The translations under genes and the position numbers were made by a program. The notes below the pieces were generated by a model, which saw only the letters and a program-made list of their open reading frames with translations, was not told the origin of the DNA and did no database searches. DNA of 64,000 nucleotides, from contig NZ_CP080647.1 in NCBI RefSeq assembly GCF_019599145.1, positions 9,982,001 through 10,046,000 on the forward strand. Direction: 5' to 3'. This DNA comes from Streptomyces akebiae (GTDB lineage Bacteria > Actinomycetota > Actinomycetes > Streptomycetales > Streptomycetaceae). Positions within the stretch are counted from its first letter, which is position 1. Every line of letters begins with the position of its first letter. Positions 33,360 to 41,720 of the stretch are shown here, in pieces.

Positions 33360-34958
33360 GTGACCACCCCTGAAGCGACGAGACCCCACCCGCGCAACTC
33401 GGGCCTGCGGGTCGACCTCAACCCGGCCGCCGCCGTCGCACGCAACGCCCGCTACCAGGGTTCCTCTGTCGTCATCCGCTATCCGGGCGGTGACCTCACC
33501 TACGCCGAACTCGACGACCGGGCCGCCCGCCTGGCCACCGTCCTGGCGCACGGCGGCACCGGTGACGGAGACCGGGTCGCCCACCTCGGCCTCAACAGCA
33601 GTTCCTTCCTCGTCACCCTGCTGGCCGCCCACCGGCTCGGGGCCGTCTTCGTCCCGGTCAACTTCCGTCTGGCGGTGGCCGAGTTGGAGGCCGTCCTCGT
33701 CCGCTGCGGCGCCACCGCCCTCGTCTGCGAGGAGGGACACCGCGACATGGTCGACGAGATCCGCGACCGGACCGCCCTCACGCGGTTCCTCCTGGTGGAC
33801 GACGACCCCGAGGCGCCGACCGCGGGGGCGGCGGGCTGGGAGCCCTGGGCGCCGCTCCTCGCCGCCGCCCCGCCCACGGCCTCCGTGGTCGTGAAGTCCG
33901 CCGACGACCCGGCGATCCTGATGTTCACCTCCGGCACCACCGGCACACCCAAGGGCGTCGTGCTCACCCACGGAAACGTCTGGTGGAACGGGGTGAACGT
34001 CGAACTGCAGCTCGACACCCGCCGCGGCGACGTCACCTACGCCGCCGCCCCGCTGTTCCACATCGGCACCCTGAACAGCTTCGTACTGCGGACCCTGGTG
34101 CGCGGGGGCACGGTGGTCGTCGGCCGCGGGTTCGACCCGCGGAGGTGCGCCGACGACCTGGTCACCCATCGGGTCAACTCCATGTTCGGCGTCCCCCAGA
34201 TGTTCGCCGCCCTGGCGAGACAACCCGGTCTGTTCCAGCGGGACCTGAGCCGTCTGCGGTCGATCGTGGTCGCGGGCGCGCCGGTACCGCCGTCGCTCAT
34301 CGAGCTCTACGCCCGGCACGGCGTCCTGCTCCAGCAGGCCTGGGGCCTGACCGAGACCGCGCCGTTCGCCACGCATCTGCCGGTGGAGCGCACCTTGGAG
34401 AAGATCGGCTCGGCGGGCATCCCCATGCCGTTCACCGAGGTCAGGGTGGTCGACGTGGTCACCAACGCCCCCCTCGGGCCGGGGGAACCGGGAGAGATCG
34501 TCGTGCGCGGCCCCAATGTCACCGCCGGTTACTGGAACGACCCCGAGGCCACCCGCGCCGCCTTCGACAAGCAGGGCTGGTTCCACTCGGGCGATGTCGG
34601 CCACCTGGACGAGGACGGCTGTCTGTACATCGTCGACCGGCTCAAAAACATGATCATCAGCGGTGGTGAGAACGTCTACCCCGCCGAGGTCGAGCGCGTC
34701 CTCGCCGCCATGCCGGGTGTCGTGGACGTCGCCGTCGTGGGCATCCCCGACGAACGGTGGGGCGAGGCAGTGCAGGCCGTCATGAGCGTGGACGGCACGA
34801 GGGAGATCACGCTGGAGGCCGTCCACGCCTACACGGCGGGCCGGCTGGCCCGGTACAAGCTGCCCGGGCGCCTGACCATCGTGCCGGCCGTCCCGAGGAA
34901 CGCCTCCGGAAAGCTGGACAAGGCCGGCGTCCGGCGTCTGGTCGAAGAGGCGGACTGA
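33360..34958 (+). CDS. Acyl-CoA synthetase (AMP-forming, ANL superfamily)
   Basis: A 532-aa adenylate-forming ligase. Motifs: P-loop-like A3 LMFTSGTTGTPKGVVLTHGN at ~187-206, A5 QQAWGLTETAP, A7 HSGDVGHLDEDGCLYIVDRL, A8 SGGENVYPAEVERVL and A10 Lys in PRNASGKLDKA near the C-terminus. The full set of core motifs indicates activity on a carboxylic acid plus CoA; chain length cannot be read. GTG 33360 follows GAGGAG by 6 bp. No carrier protein, PKS or beta-oxidation gene adjoins it. It is divergent from the AfsR-like regulator by 261 bp. Confidence 0.92.
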   Translation: MTTPEATRPHPRNSGLRVDLNPAAAVARNARYQGSSVVIRYPGGDLTYAELDDRAARLATVLAHGGTGDGDRVAHLGLNSSSFLVTLLAAHRLGAVFVPVNFRLAVAELEAVLVRCGATALVCEEGHRDMVDEIRDRTALTRFLLVDDDPEAPTAGAAGWEPWAPLLAAAPPTASVVVKSADDPAILMFTSGTTGTPKGVVLTHGNVWWNGVNVELQLDTRRGDVTYAAAPLFHIGTLNSFVLRTLVRGGTVVVGRGFDPRRCADDLVTHRVNSMFGVPQMFAALARQPGLFQRDLSRLRSIVVAGAPVPPSLIELYARHGVLLQQAWGLTETAPFATHLPVERTLEKIGSAGIPMPFTEVRVVDVVTNAPLGPGEPGEIVVRGPNVTAGYWNDPEATRAAFDKQGWFHSGDVGHLDEDGCLYIVDRLKNMIISGGENVYPAEVERVLAAMPGVVDVAVVGIPDERWGEAVQAVMSVDGTREITLEAVHAYTAGRLARYKLPGRLTIVPAVPRNASGKLDKAGVRRLVEEAD

Positions 34959-35115
34959 GCGAGGGAGCGTCCGGCGGCGTGGGGCGAGGCGGACGGCCCC
35001 GAGGAGGAGCACCGGGCACCGGGCACCGGGCAACGGGGCACCGGCGCCGTCGCACGGAGCGGGACAGGTGCAGCCAAAGGCCCCCCGGGGGGGGCGGTTC
35101 GTCTCCCCGCGCCGA

Positions 35116-35179
35116 CACGACGGGAGCCGGAGGGCCGGTGCGCGGCGCGCGCGGTGCCGTTCGGGCGGCTCCCGTCGTG
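35116..35179. terminator. Long hairpin at a convergent gene junction
   Basis: CACGACGGGAGCCG (35116-35129) pairs perfectly with 35166-35179, enclosing a GC-rich 36-nt interior that may fold further. It lies between the convergent acyl-CoA ligase and GH5 genes and could end both transcripts. Just upstream (35013-35045) are repeated CACCGGG units. Confidence 0.6.
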
Positions 35180-35193
35180 CTCCTGGTCACCGG

Positions 35194-36228
35194 TCAGAAG
35201 TCGTCCGGTGTCCTGACGCGGTCGCGGATCCAGACGCCCGCGGGCTTGAGGGAGGACGTGCCGGCCCACGGTCCGTTGCCGGCGCAGGTGCCCTGCTTGA
35301 AGACGGCGCCACTGCGCTGGTCGTCGGAGAAGTTCCAATTGACCCAGCTGATCTTCTTGGCCGCCAGGAGATCGAGATAGCGCTGCGACATGGCGAAGTC
35401 GTTCGCGCCCTCACCCGCGTAGTTCTGGGTGCCGAACTCGGTGACGAAGACGGGTATCCGGTCGGCCGCGCGGGCAAGGGTCCGCAGGTACTTGTCCCGG
35501 TGCGAGTACGCGTAGAAGTGGAACGTGTACATGATGTTGGCCGCGTTCACCGGGTTGTCGACCACCTCGGACTCGTCCGCGCCCTCCGACACGCCGAGCG
35601 AGGACCATGCGCGGGTGCCGACCAGGATCGGGGTGTCCGGGTCCTTGGCCCTGATGACAGGGATGAGCTGTTCGGCGTAGCTCTTGATGCGGGGCCAGCT
35701 CACCCCGCTGGGTTCGTTCGCGATCTCGTACAGCAGGTTGTTCTTGTCGCGGTGGCGCTGGGCGATCTCGGAGAAGAAGGTCTTGGCGCGGGCGAGGTTG
35801 TGGTGCGGGTCGCCCGGGTCCAGCATGTGCCAGTCGACGATGGCGTACATGCCCCGGGCCGTGGCCTGCTCGATGGCCGAGTGGACCAGGTCGGTGAAGC
35901 GGCGCGGATCGGTCTCGTAGCCGTCCTCCTGGATGTACATGGAGACGCGCAGGACGTCCGCCTTCCAGTCGGTGGCGAGGGCGTTGAGCGAGCCGCTGGT
36001 GACGCACTGGCTGTACCACTGCAGACCGTGCGTGCTCATCCCGCGCAGCTGGATCGTTTTTCCTTGCTGGTTGCAGAGCTTGGTGCCGCACACCTTGAGC
36101 TGTCCGTTGGCGGCGACGGGGGTCGGGGCCGCCGTGGCGGCGGGGGCGGACCGCGCGGTCGTGGGGGTGAGGACGAGGCCGAGGAGCAGCAGCGCGGCGA
36201 CGAGCGGAACGGATCGTGCCGGTCTCAT
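35194..36228 (-). CDS. Secreted GH5-family endoglucanase-like enzyme
   Basis: A 344-aa secreted enzyme. Signal peptide: MRPARS, hydrophobic core LVAALLLLGLVL, cleavage near SAPA-A. The GH5 barrel begins with LKVCGTKLCNQQGKTIQLRG, typical of GH5_2 cellulases. Acid/base Glu is in LLYEIANEPSGV (~170), nucleophile in VFVTEFGTQ (~268), with HFYAYSHRD between them. A pair of Cys at ~47 and ~52 may form a disulfide. ATG 36228 has AGGAG upstream. A TAGGAAA-C-TTTCCTA palindrome 20 bp before the start suggests control by a carbohydrate repressor. Confidence 0.92.
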   Translation of the reverse strand: MRPARSVPLVAALLLLGLVLTPTTARSAPAATAAPTPVAANGQLKVCGTKLCNQQGKTIQLRGMSTHGLQWYSQCVTSGSLNALATDWKADVLRVSMYIQEDGYETDPRRFTDLVHSAIEQATARGMYAIVDWHMLDPGDPHHNLARAKTFFSEIAQRHRDKNNLLYEIANEPSGVSWPRIKSYAEQLIPVIRAKDPDTPILVGTRAWSSLGVSEGADESEVVDNPVNAANIMYTFHFYAYSHRDKYLRTLARAADRIPVFVTEFGTQNYAGEGANDFAMSQRYLDLLAAKKISWVNWNFSDDQRSGAVFKQGTCAGNGPWAGTSSLKPAGVWIRDRVRTPDDF

Positions 36229-36248
36229 GGGGGACTCCTGCCAACTGG

Positions 36249-36263
36249 TAGGAAACTTTCCTA
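36249..36263. promoter_or_regulatory. Operator-like palindrome TAGGAAA-C-TTTCCTA
   Basis: Perfect 7-bp arms around one base, 20 bp upstream of the GH5 start codon. It contains the GAAACTTTC core found at 53216-53224 near the GH43 gene, and as GAAAGTTTC at 51979-51989. GAAA-S-TTTC elements have been reported as repressor sites of xylanase genes in Streptomyces. Confidence 0.6.
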
Positions 36264-36355
36264 ACAGAAAGGGAATTAGCAGTTGGTCCGGACCTTTGCA
36301 AGGGCTGTGGCAGCCCGCGTGCCCGCGACGTTCGGCCGCGTCAGCCCTGGGCGAG

Positions 36356-37258
36356 TCAGCCCTCGGGGGCGTCGAGGCCGTTCACCAGGCCGCGCAGGAC
36401 GGGGCCGTACTCCTGGTGGGCGAGGGCGAAGGCCATCTGGGCGACCAGGTAGTCGGCCGGGTTGCCGGTGTCGTACCAGCGGCCCTTGATGACCTGCCCG
36501 TACACCGCGCGGGTCGCCGCGTAGGCGTTGATGGCGTCGGTCAGGTAGACCTCGCCGGTCCGGTGCTCGTACCAGCGCCGGGTCTGCTCGCGCAGTTCGT
36601 CGATGATGCCGGGGGTGACGACGTAACCGCCGATGGCCGCGTAGGCCGAGGGGGCGGCGGCGGGCTCGGGCTTCTCGACCAGGCCGGTGATGCGCAGCTG
36701 GCCGTCGCCGAGGTCCTCCTTGACGATGGGCACGCCGTAGCGCTGGGACTCGGTGGGGTCCATCGGCAGGAGGGCCAGCACCGGGCAGCCGGTCTGTTCG
36801 TAGGCGCGGATCAGCTGCTGGGCGCGGGGGACCTCGGCCACGAAGACGTCGTCGGGCCAGAGCACCAGCACCGGCTCGTCGCCGAAGGCGCGGGCGGCGT
36901 TCAGCACCGGGGTGCCGTTGCCGTACGGGCCGTACTGGTCCAGATAGGTGATGTGGCCCTGGCGGGCAAGCTCCGCGACCTCCTCGACCGCGTCCGCGTA
37001 GGCCGTCTTGCCGTCCTCGCGCAGCTGCTCGACGAGGGCGGGGTTGGGCCGGAAGTGGTCCTGGATGAGGCTCTTTCCGCCGGAGACCACGATGGTGATG
37101 TCCGTGATGCCGGAGTCCACCAGCTCACGCACGGTGTGCTCGACGACCGGCTTGTCGCCGACCGGCAGCATCTCCTTCGGAATCGCCTTGGTGAGGGGCA
37201 GCAGACGGGAACCGAGGCCGGCGGCGGGGATCACAGCCCTGCGAATCGTCGGGGACAT
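36356..37258 (-). CDS. galU: UTP--glucose-1-phosphate uridylyltransferase
   Basis: A 300-aa nucleotidyltransferase. N-terminal nucleotide loop AVIPAAGLGSRLLPLTKAIP at ~6-25, KEMLPVGDKPVVEH, LGDGQLRITGLVEKPEP, EVYLTDAI and GRWYDTGNPADYL near the end. It makes UDP-glucose from UTP and glucose-1-phosphate, feeding trehalose, wall polymers and sugar metabolism. ATG 37258 starts at the conserved MSPTIRRAVIPA; upstream in-frame residues are not part of the family. It stands alone, divergent from a GNAT gene. Confidence 0.95.
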   Translation of the reverse strand: MSPTIRRAVIPAAGLGSRLLPLTKAIPKEMLPVGDKPVVEHTVRELVDSGITDITIVVSGGKSLIQDHFRPNPALVEQLREDGKTAYADAVEEVAELARQGHITYLDQYGPYGNGTPVLNAARAFGDEPVLVLWPDDVFVAEVPRAQQLIRAYEQTGCPVLALLPMDPTESQRYGVPIVKEDLGDGQLRITGLVEKPEPAAAPSAYAAIGGYVVTPGIIDELREQTRRWYEHRTGEVYLTDAINAYAATRAVYGQVIKGRWYDTGNPADYLVAQMAFALAHQEYGPVLRGLVNGLDAPEG

Positions 37259-37452
37259 CACGTCTCTCTTGGTCGAGCGGCACACCGGACCGGTTGGCAC
37301 GGCGACCTGGCCACCCACGGTCGTGCGGCCCGCTGGAAAGCCTACCCAGGCCCTCTCCGGGCCCGCGCCCCCGTCCTGACCGAGGCGGTGCGAGGTGTCC
37401 GCCGCCGCATATTCGATTGCCGCCGACCGGTCCGGCCGGATAGGAAGCTCGC

Positions 37453-38001
37453 ATGCTGAGAGGTGCCAAGGTCGGGCTCAGGGCCCGGCACGAGGACGAC
37501 AATCCGATTCTGCGGGCCGAGCTCTACAACGACGTGGTCAACGCCTCGCGGGCCGAAGGCAGGCCATGGCGCCCGGTCGGGCCCGACTCGAAGGACGCGC
37601 GGCTCGTGGTGGACGACGAGGAGCAGGGACGCGTCCCGTTCTCCGTGGTGGAGCCGGCCGACGGGACGCTGGTCGGCATCGCGGCCCTGTGGGGCATCGA
37701 CAACCACAACCGGACCGCGCACATCGGGCTGGGGCTGCTGCCCGCCTCCCGGGGCAAGGGCTACGGCACGGACGTGGTCGCGGTGCTGTGCCACTACGGT
37801 TTCGTCGTGCGCGGCCTGCACCGGCTGCAGATCGAGACGCTGTCGGACAACTTTGCGATGCTGGGCGCCGCCGAGCGCAACGGCTTCGTCCGCGAAGGCG
37901 TGCTGCGCTCCTCGGCCTGGGTGATGGGCGAGTTCCTGGACGAGGTACTGCTGGGGCTCCTCGCCCAGGACTGGAAGCCGGACGCGACGGGCCAGGAGTA
38001 G
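37453..38001 (+). CDS. GNAT acetyltransferase, RimJ/RimL type
   Basis: A 182-aa protein with the Acetyltransf_3 layout: VGLRARHEDDNPILRAELYN at the start, LVGIAALWGIDNHNRTAHIG, acetyl-CoA loop LLPASRGKGYGTDVVAVLC at ~96-114, and RLQIETLSDNFAMLGAAERN followed by GFVREGVLRSS. This group acetylates N-terminal amines of proteins or small molecules such as amino acids and antibiotics; the substrate is unknown. ATG 37453 has GGAAG upstream. Not in an operon. Confidence 0.9.
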   Translation: MLRGAKVGLRARHEDDNPILRAELYNDVVNASRAEGRPWRPVGPDSKDARLVVDDEEQGRVPFSVVEPADGTLVGIAALWGIDNHNRTAHIGLGLLPASRGKGYGTDVVAVLCHYGFVVRGLHRLQIETLSDNFAMLGAAERNGFVREGVLRSSAWVMGEFLDEVLLGLLAQDWKPDATGQE

Positions 38002-38274
38002 ACCGGGCGCGGGTCCGGCCGATCCGGCCGGGCTGGTGGTTCCCGGCCGGCTGCTCGCAGACTACGTCGACGCCCCTGTAGGAGTCGGTCACGGCGATCA
38101 CGCGACGCAGGGCGGCGAGTTGATCCTCGTCGACCTGCCTGGCCCGTTCGCCCAAGCGTCATCGGCGTCATCGGCGACACCGCGGGCCGCGTCGGCGACG
38201 CGCGTGCCCAGGTCCGTCGACTCCGGTGCGGCGCGCTCGTCCTCGGTGCGGACCCGGGCCTCGCGCCGGGCGAC
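38002..38274. other. Convergent intergenic region without recognisable gene
   Basis: 273 bp between the convergent GNAT and truncated-haemoglobin genes. All long frames here look like shadow ORFs with biased composition; none resembles a family I know. A minus-strand stretch (VIAVTDSYRGVDVVCEQ) has a more natural composition and might be a gene remnant, but I cannot name it. Confidence 0.4.
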
Positions 38275-38766
38275 TCACCCCACGCTTTCCGGCCGCTGCC
38301 GCGCCGGGTCCGCCCGTCCGCGGCCGACCGACGGCTCGATGGTCACGAGGACGGGGCCGGGCTCCGGGCGGGGCCGCCCGTCGCCCGCGGTGTTGTGCAG
38401 CAGGGCGCGGGCCACGGCGTGGGCCTTGACGATCGCACGCTCGGACACCGGCCCCGCGTGCCGTCGACGTACCACCGCCGACCACAACTCCAGCCAGCGG
38501 TCGAAGTGTTCGGCGCGCAGCGGACTTTCGGCGTGCAGGGCGCGGTGTGCGCGGAGGGCGTTGCGGCGGTAGACGCCCGGGGAGAGCAGGGCGCTCTCCC
38601 AGAAGTCGGCCATCACGGGGAGATGGGTGGCCATGTCGACACGTGCCACTTCCGTGAAGAGCCGGCCGATGAGCGGATCGTCGAGGACCTCGTCGTAGAA
38701 CGCGCCGACCAGTCGCTCCACGTCCTGGCGGTCGCGGATGTCGGGCAGGTGTCGCGTCCCGCTCAC
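38275..38766 (-). CDS. Group III truncated haemoglobin
   Basis: A 163-aa protein whose first ~125 residues form a truncated globin. LVGAFYDEVLDDPLIGRLF is followed by VDMATHLPVMADFWESALL, YRRNALRAHRALH and HFDRWLELW. His in AHRAL is the likely proximal ligand, as in Campylobacter Ctb-type globins. A ~35-residue Arg/Pro-rich tail is extra. GTG 38766 overlaps the flavohaemoglobin stop by 4 bp, so the two are co-translated. With Hmp and NsrR it points to nitric-oxide handling, though group III globins may also act on other small ligands or peroxides. Confidence 0.88.
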   Translation of the reverse strand: MSGTRHLPDIRDRQDVERLVGAFYDEVLDDPLIGRLFTEVARVDMATHLPVMADFWESALLSPGVYRRNALRAHRALHAESPLRAEHFDRWLELWSAVVRRRHAGPVSERAIVKAHAVARALLHNTAGDGRPRPEPGPVLVTIEPSVGRGRADPARQRPESVG

Positions 38767-39968
38767 TTTGCGAGCCAGAGGTCGGGGCCGAACACCTCGT
38801 AGTGAAGGGCGGCGGGGCGCAGCCCCTTGGCCAGCAGCTCGCCCCGTACCGCGCGCATGAAGGGCAGCGGCCCGCAGAGGTAGGCGGTGGTCCCGGGGTC
38901 CGGGTCGAGGTGGTCGAGCGTGGCGCGGCCGGTGAAGACGTTGGTGCCGGGGGAGCGGTGGGCGTCGTGCTCGTACCACAGGTGAAGGTCGGCACGGGGC
39001 AGACGGCTGACGAGGTCCGCCTGCTCGTCACGGTGCACATGGTCGAGCGGGGAGCGGTCGGCGTGCACGACGGTGACGGGGCGCGAGGAGGAGGTGAGGG
39101 CGAGATGGTCGAGCATCGACAGCATCGGGGTGATGCCGATGCCGGCGGAGGCGAGGAGGAGAGGGGTGTCGCCCTCCGGCAGTACGAGATCGCCGGCGGG
39201 CAGCGAGACATCCAGGATGCCGCCCACCTCGGCGTGGGTGTGCAGCCAGGACGAGACCTCGCCGTCGGGCACGGTGCCGTCGGCGGCCCTCTCGCGCTTG
39301 ACCGTGATGCGCCAGGTCTTGTGGTCGGGGGCGGTGGACAGGCTGTACTGGCGGATCTGGCGGGCTCCGTCGGGCAGCTCCACGCGGACACTGACGTACT
39401 GACCGGGTCGGAACGCGGGCGTCGGACGCCCGTCCGGCCGGCGCAGGACCAGGGACACGGCGTCGGCGGTCTCCTGTCGGCGCTCGGCGATCTCCATGGG
39501 CTGCCACACCTCACCGTCGGCCACACCGGCCTCGGCGTACAGACGGGCCTCGATGGCGATCAGGGCGTTGGCCATCAGCCAGTAGACCTCGTCCCAGGCG
39601 GCACCGACCTCGGGGGTCACGGCATCACCGAGGACCTCGCCGACCGCCGCGAGCAGGTGACGTCCCACCAAGGGGTACTGGTCCGCGGTGACACCGAGCG
39701 AGACGTGCTTGTGGGCGATGCGCGCGAGGACGGCGTCCGGGCGTTCGTCGGGCCGCTCGACCAGGAGGCCCGCGAAGGCCGCCACGGCACCGGCCAGGGC
39801 CTCGCGCTGGGCGCCGGAGGCCTGGTTGGTGCGGTTGAAGAGGTGCCGCAGCAGCTCCGGACGTTCCTCGAACAGCCGCCGGTAGAACACTTCGGTGATC
39901 GTGGTCAGCGAGGCTCCCACCACGGGAAGCGTCGCGCGTACGACGGGGGCCGACTGCGCGGAAAGCAT
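38763..39968 (-). CDS. hmp: Flavohaemoglobin nitric oxide dioxygenase
   Basis: A 401-aa three-domain protein. The globin domain (1-~140) has FYRRLFEERPELLRHLFNRT and the proximal His in ARIAHKHVSLGV. The FAD domain (~150-260) has the RQYSLSTAP motif. The NAD domain has SAGIGITPMLSMLDHL and YLCGPLPFMRAVRGE. It turns NO and O2 into nitrate with NAD(P)H. ATG 39968, with AGGAG 10 bp upstream, begins the globin domain; the longer in-frame extension is not conserved. A candidate NsrR site lies 70 bp upstream. The truncated haemoglobin gene follows with overlap. Confidence 0.95.
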   Translation of the reverse strand: MLSAQSAPVVRATLPVVGASLTTITEVFYRRLFEERPELLRHLFNRTNQASGAQREALAGAVAAFAGLLVERPDERPDAVLARIAHKHVSLGVTADQYPLVGRHLLAAVGEVLGDAVTPEVGAAWDEVYWLMANALIAIEARLYAEAGVADGEVWQPMEIAERRQETADAVSLVLRRPDGRPTPAFRPGQYVSVRVELPDGARQIRQYSLSTAPDHKTWRITVKRERAADGTVPDGEVSSWLHTHAEVGGILDVSLPAGDLVLPEGDTPLLLASAGIGITPMLSMLDHLALTSSSRPVTVVHADRSPLDHVHRDEQADLVSRLPRADLHLWYEHDAHRSPGTNVFTGRATLDHLDPDPGTTAYLCGPLPFMRAVRGELLAKGLRPAALHYEVFGPDLWLAK

Positions 39969-40038
39969 CAGACACACTCCTGTATCGAAGGCCGGTTCGG
40001 CGATGGTTCTTGGTGAAGTGGTGAGTGGTGAGTTAGCG

Positions 40039-40061
40039 AATTGGTATATGAGACTCGTATT
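40039..40061. promoter_or_regulatory. Candidate NsrR site upstream of hmp
   Basis: An AT-rich 23-bp imperfect palindrome: AATTGGTATATG followed by AGACTCGTATT. It stands out from the surrounding GC-rich DNA and shares the AAT...CGTATT ends with the site before nsrR. S. coelicolor NsrR is known to bind such sites at hmpA1, hmpA2 and nsrR. Agreement in the centre is moderate. Confidence 0.65.
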
Positions 40062-40117
40062 TTTGGTCAGGGGAACCGCTCGACGGTCGCGACCCGGCAC
40101 CGCGCACCGCGCACCGG

Positions 40118-40558
40118 TCAGCCAGGGGGAGCGCCGAGCGCCAGCAGGACCGGTCCCGTCGGTGACGTCACCAGATCGGCCACGGTCACACCGTTCAGCG
40201 AGGAGTAGAAGGCCTCCTGTGCCTGCCGCAGTGCCCGTCGCAGTCGGCAGGCGCCCGCGAGCGGGCACGGGGTGTCGCCCTCGCACACCACGGCTTCGCG
40301 GTCGCCCTCCAACGTCCGGACCAGATCCCCCACTTGAGTGCTTCGCCCCGCGTCGGTGAGTGTCAGCCCGCCGTTGCGGCCGCGCCGCGCCTCGATCACC
40401 CCCAGGTGCTGCAACTGTGCGATGGCTTTCGCCATGTGCGTGTAGGGGACGTTCATGGAGTCGGCGATCTGACGTGTGGTCAGCAAATCCTCGCTGTCCA
40501 CGACGGCCAGGCGCATCACTGCCCGAAGTGCGAGATCCGTGTATCTGGTCAGCCTCAC
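40118..40558 (-). CDS. nsrR: NsrR, Rrf2-family nitric-oxide-sensing repressor
   Basis: A 146-aa Rrf2 protein. Winged helix: MRLTRYTDLALRAVMRLAVV, then IADSMNVPYTHMAKAIAQLQ and RGRNGGLTL. Three Cys, CEGDTPCPLAGAC at ~92-104, bind the [4Fe-4S] cluster, with spacing like S. coelicolor NsrR (C93, C99, C105). NO damages the cluster and relieves repression. GTG 40558 gives the standard N-terminus. The gene is 149 bp upstream of hmp on the same strand, and both have candidate NsrR sites, so a small autoregulated NO regulon is likely. Confidence 0.94.
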   Translation of the reverse strand: MRLTRYTDLALRAVMRLAVVDSEDLLTTRQIADSMNVPYTHMAKAIAQLQHLGVIEARRGRNGGLTLTDAGRSTQVGDLVRTLEGDREAVVCEGDTPCPLAGACRLRRALRQAQEAFYSSLNGVTVADLVTSPTGPVLLALGAPPG

Positions 40559-40572
40559 GGCAGCAGCCTAGC

Positions 40573-40596
40573 AATGTTGCATCCAGGATGCGTATT
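40573..40596. promoter_or_regulatory. Candidate NsrR autoregulatory site
   Basis: A 24-bp palindromic element with perfect arms GCATCC-A-GGATGC in the middle and AAT/ATT-rich ends. It lies 14 bp upstream of the GTG of nsrR, fitting the general NsrR pattern AAnATGCAT...ATGCATnTT. Position overlapping the expected promoter suggests autoregulation. Confidence 0.75.
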
Positions 40597-40638
40597 CAGG
40601 GGGAGCGTTGAGGGAGTGGCATACGTCTCGTCGACCGC

Positions 40639-41643
40639 CTACGGCTCCAGTCGGCTCAGTTCCCGCATGGCCTCGCGCTCGATGCGTGAGAGCTCGCCGA
40701 GAACCGTGCCCGCTCGTCGCAGGCACTCCTCCTCGCCCGACGTGCCGGCCCTCTCGATCAGCGCCGCCACCTCCGTCCAGAGGGTGGCTGCCTCGGCGTA
40801 CAGCGTGTATCCCGCGCGGACGTGGCCGCTGTCGAGGAGTTCGGCGCACTCGGCCAGGAAGTCACGGTAGAGATTGCGGAACAGGGCGCCGCCGGTGCCT
40901 GCCTTCTCCATCAGGAGCGCGGCCTGCGGCAGATCCCGTCGCGGATCGTCGGTACGCCGAAACCAGGTCGGTACGAGTTTGCCGGCCTTCTCGATGCCCC
41001 GGTGCCCCAGGTTGGCGATGGGCGGGTGGAGGAAGGCGTCGGCGCAGGCGGTGATGGCCGGAACGACCCGGTCCGCCAGGGCTGGTGTGCCTCCCGGCGG
41101 TGCGGTGAGGGTGAACGAGCGGTGCCTGGCGCTCATCGGGCCACGCGCGGCCCGGGCCTCGGCGAGGCTCGTCAGGCTGGTGGACACAGCTCCGCCCTGC
41201 TGGTCGGTGTCCACCAGGTGGGCGTCGCGGTCGTCGTAGCCGTACAGCGCGACCACATGGCCGCCGAAGTGCACCTTCGAGGAGAAGTACTCCAAGTGGT
41301 AGCTGTCGAGCTGCAGTCCGACCGGGTGGCCGGCGTCGAGGGGTGCCCGCACGTTCTCCCACGCCCTGCGGGGCGAGCCGGTCTCCTTGACCACCAGTTC
41401 CAGACCGAGCCCGTCGGCCAGGTTCCTGGTGAGGTCGAACGGCTTGACCCGCCCGCCGAGGAACGGGAAACCCATGTTCTTGCTGTCCCAGTAGATGAAG
41501 GACAGGCCGGAGCCGAGGCCGAAGAGCATGGGCTCGGACAGGTCGACCCCTTGGTGCCGCAGCAGCACCCCCAGGGTCGTCGTCTCGCAGTGGTGCGTAC
41601 CGCGAGCGTCGATGCCTTCCACTGTCGTCATGCGGGCCATCAT
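40639..41643 (-). CDS. BtrH N-terminal domain / DUF4872 protein
   Basis: A 334-aa protein. The N-terminal BtrH-like domain has a papain-like arrangement: Cys in RGTHHCETTTLGVLLRHQG (~19), His in VHFGGHVVALYGYDD (~128) and Asp in AHLVDTDQQG. A long helical C-terminal domain (DUF4872, ~200-330) follows. BtrH transfers an acyl side chain in butirosin synthesis; other members occur outside aminoglycoside clusters, as here, and their substrates are unknown. ATG 41643, 41640 and 41631 are all possible starts. Not part of a visible biosynthetic cluster. Confidence 0.85.
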   Translation of the reverse strand: MMARMTTVEGIDARGTHHCETTTLGVLLRHQGVDLSEPMLFGLGSGLSFIYWDSKNMGFPFLGGRVKPFDLTRNLADGLGLELVVKETGSPRRAWENVRAPLDAGHPVGLQLDSYHLEYFSSKVHFGGHVVALYGYDDRDAHLVDTDQQGGAVSTSLTSLAEARAARGPMSARHRSFTLTAPPGGTPALADRVVPAITACADAFLHPPIANLGHRGIEKAGKLVPTWFRRTDDPRRDLPQAALLMEKAGTGGALFRNLYRDFLAECAELLDSGHVRAGYTLYAEAATLWTEVAALIERAGTSGEEECLRRAGTVLGELSRIEREAMRELSRLEP

Positions 41644-41720
41644 GGTGGACGCTCACGCCAGGGGAGGCCGCAACCGCCCCCTTGGCCGCGAGGCCGCCCC
41701 TCCTGTCGCGGACCAGTCCG

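Noticed and set aside
38036..38572. Plus-strand ORF of 178 aa downstream of the GNAT gene
   Set aside because: Overlaps the truncated haemoglobin gene on the other strand, and the sequence has low-complexity Arg/Ser composition; no homology recognised.
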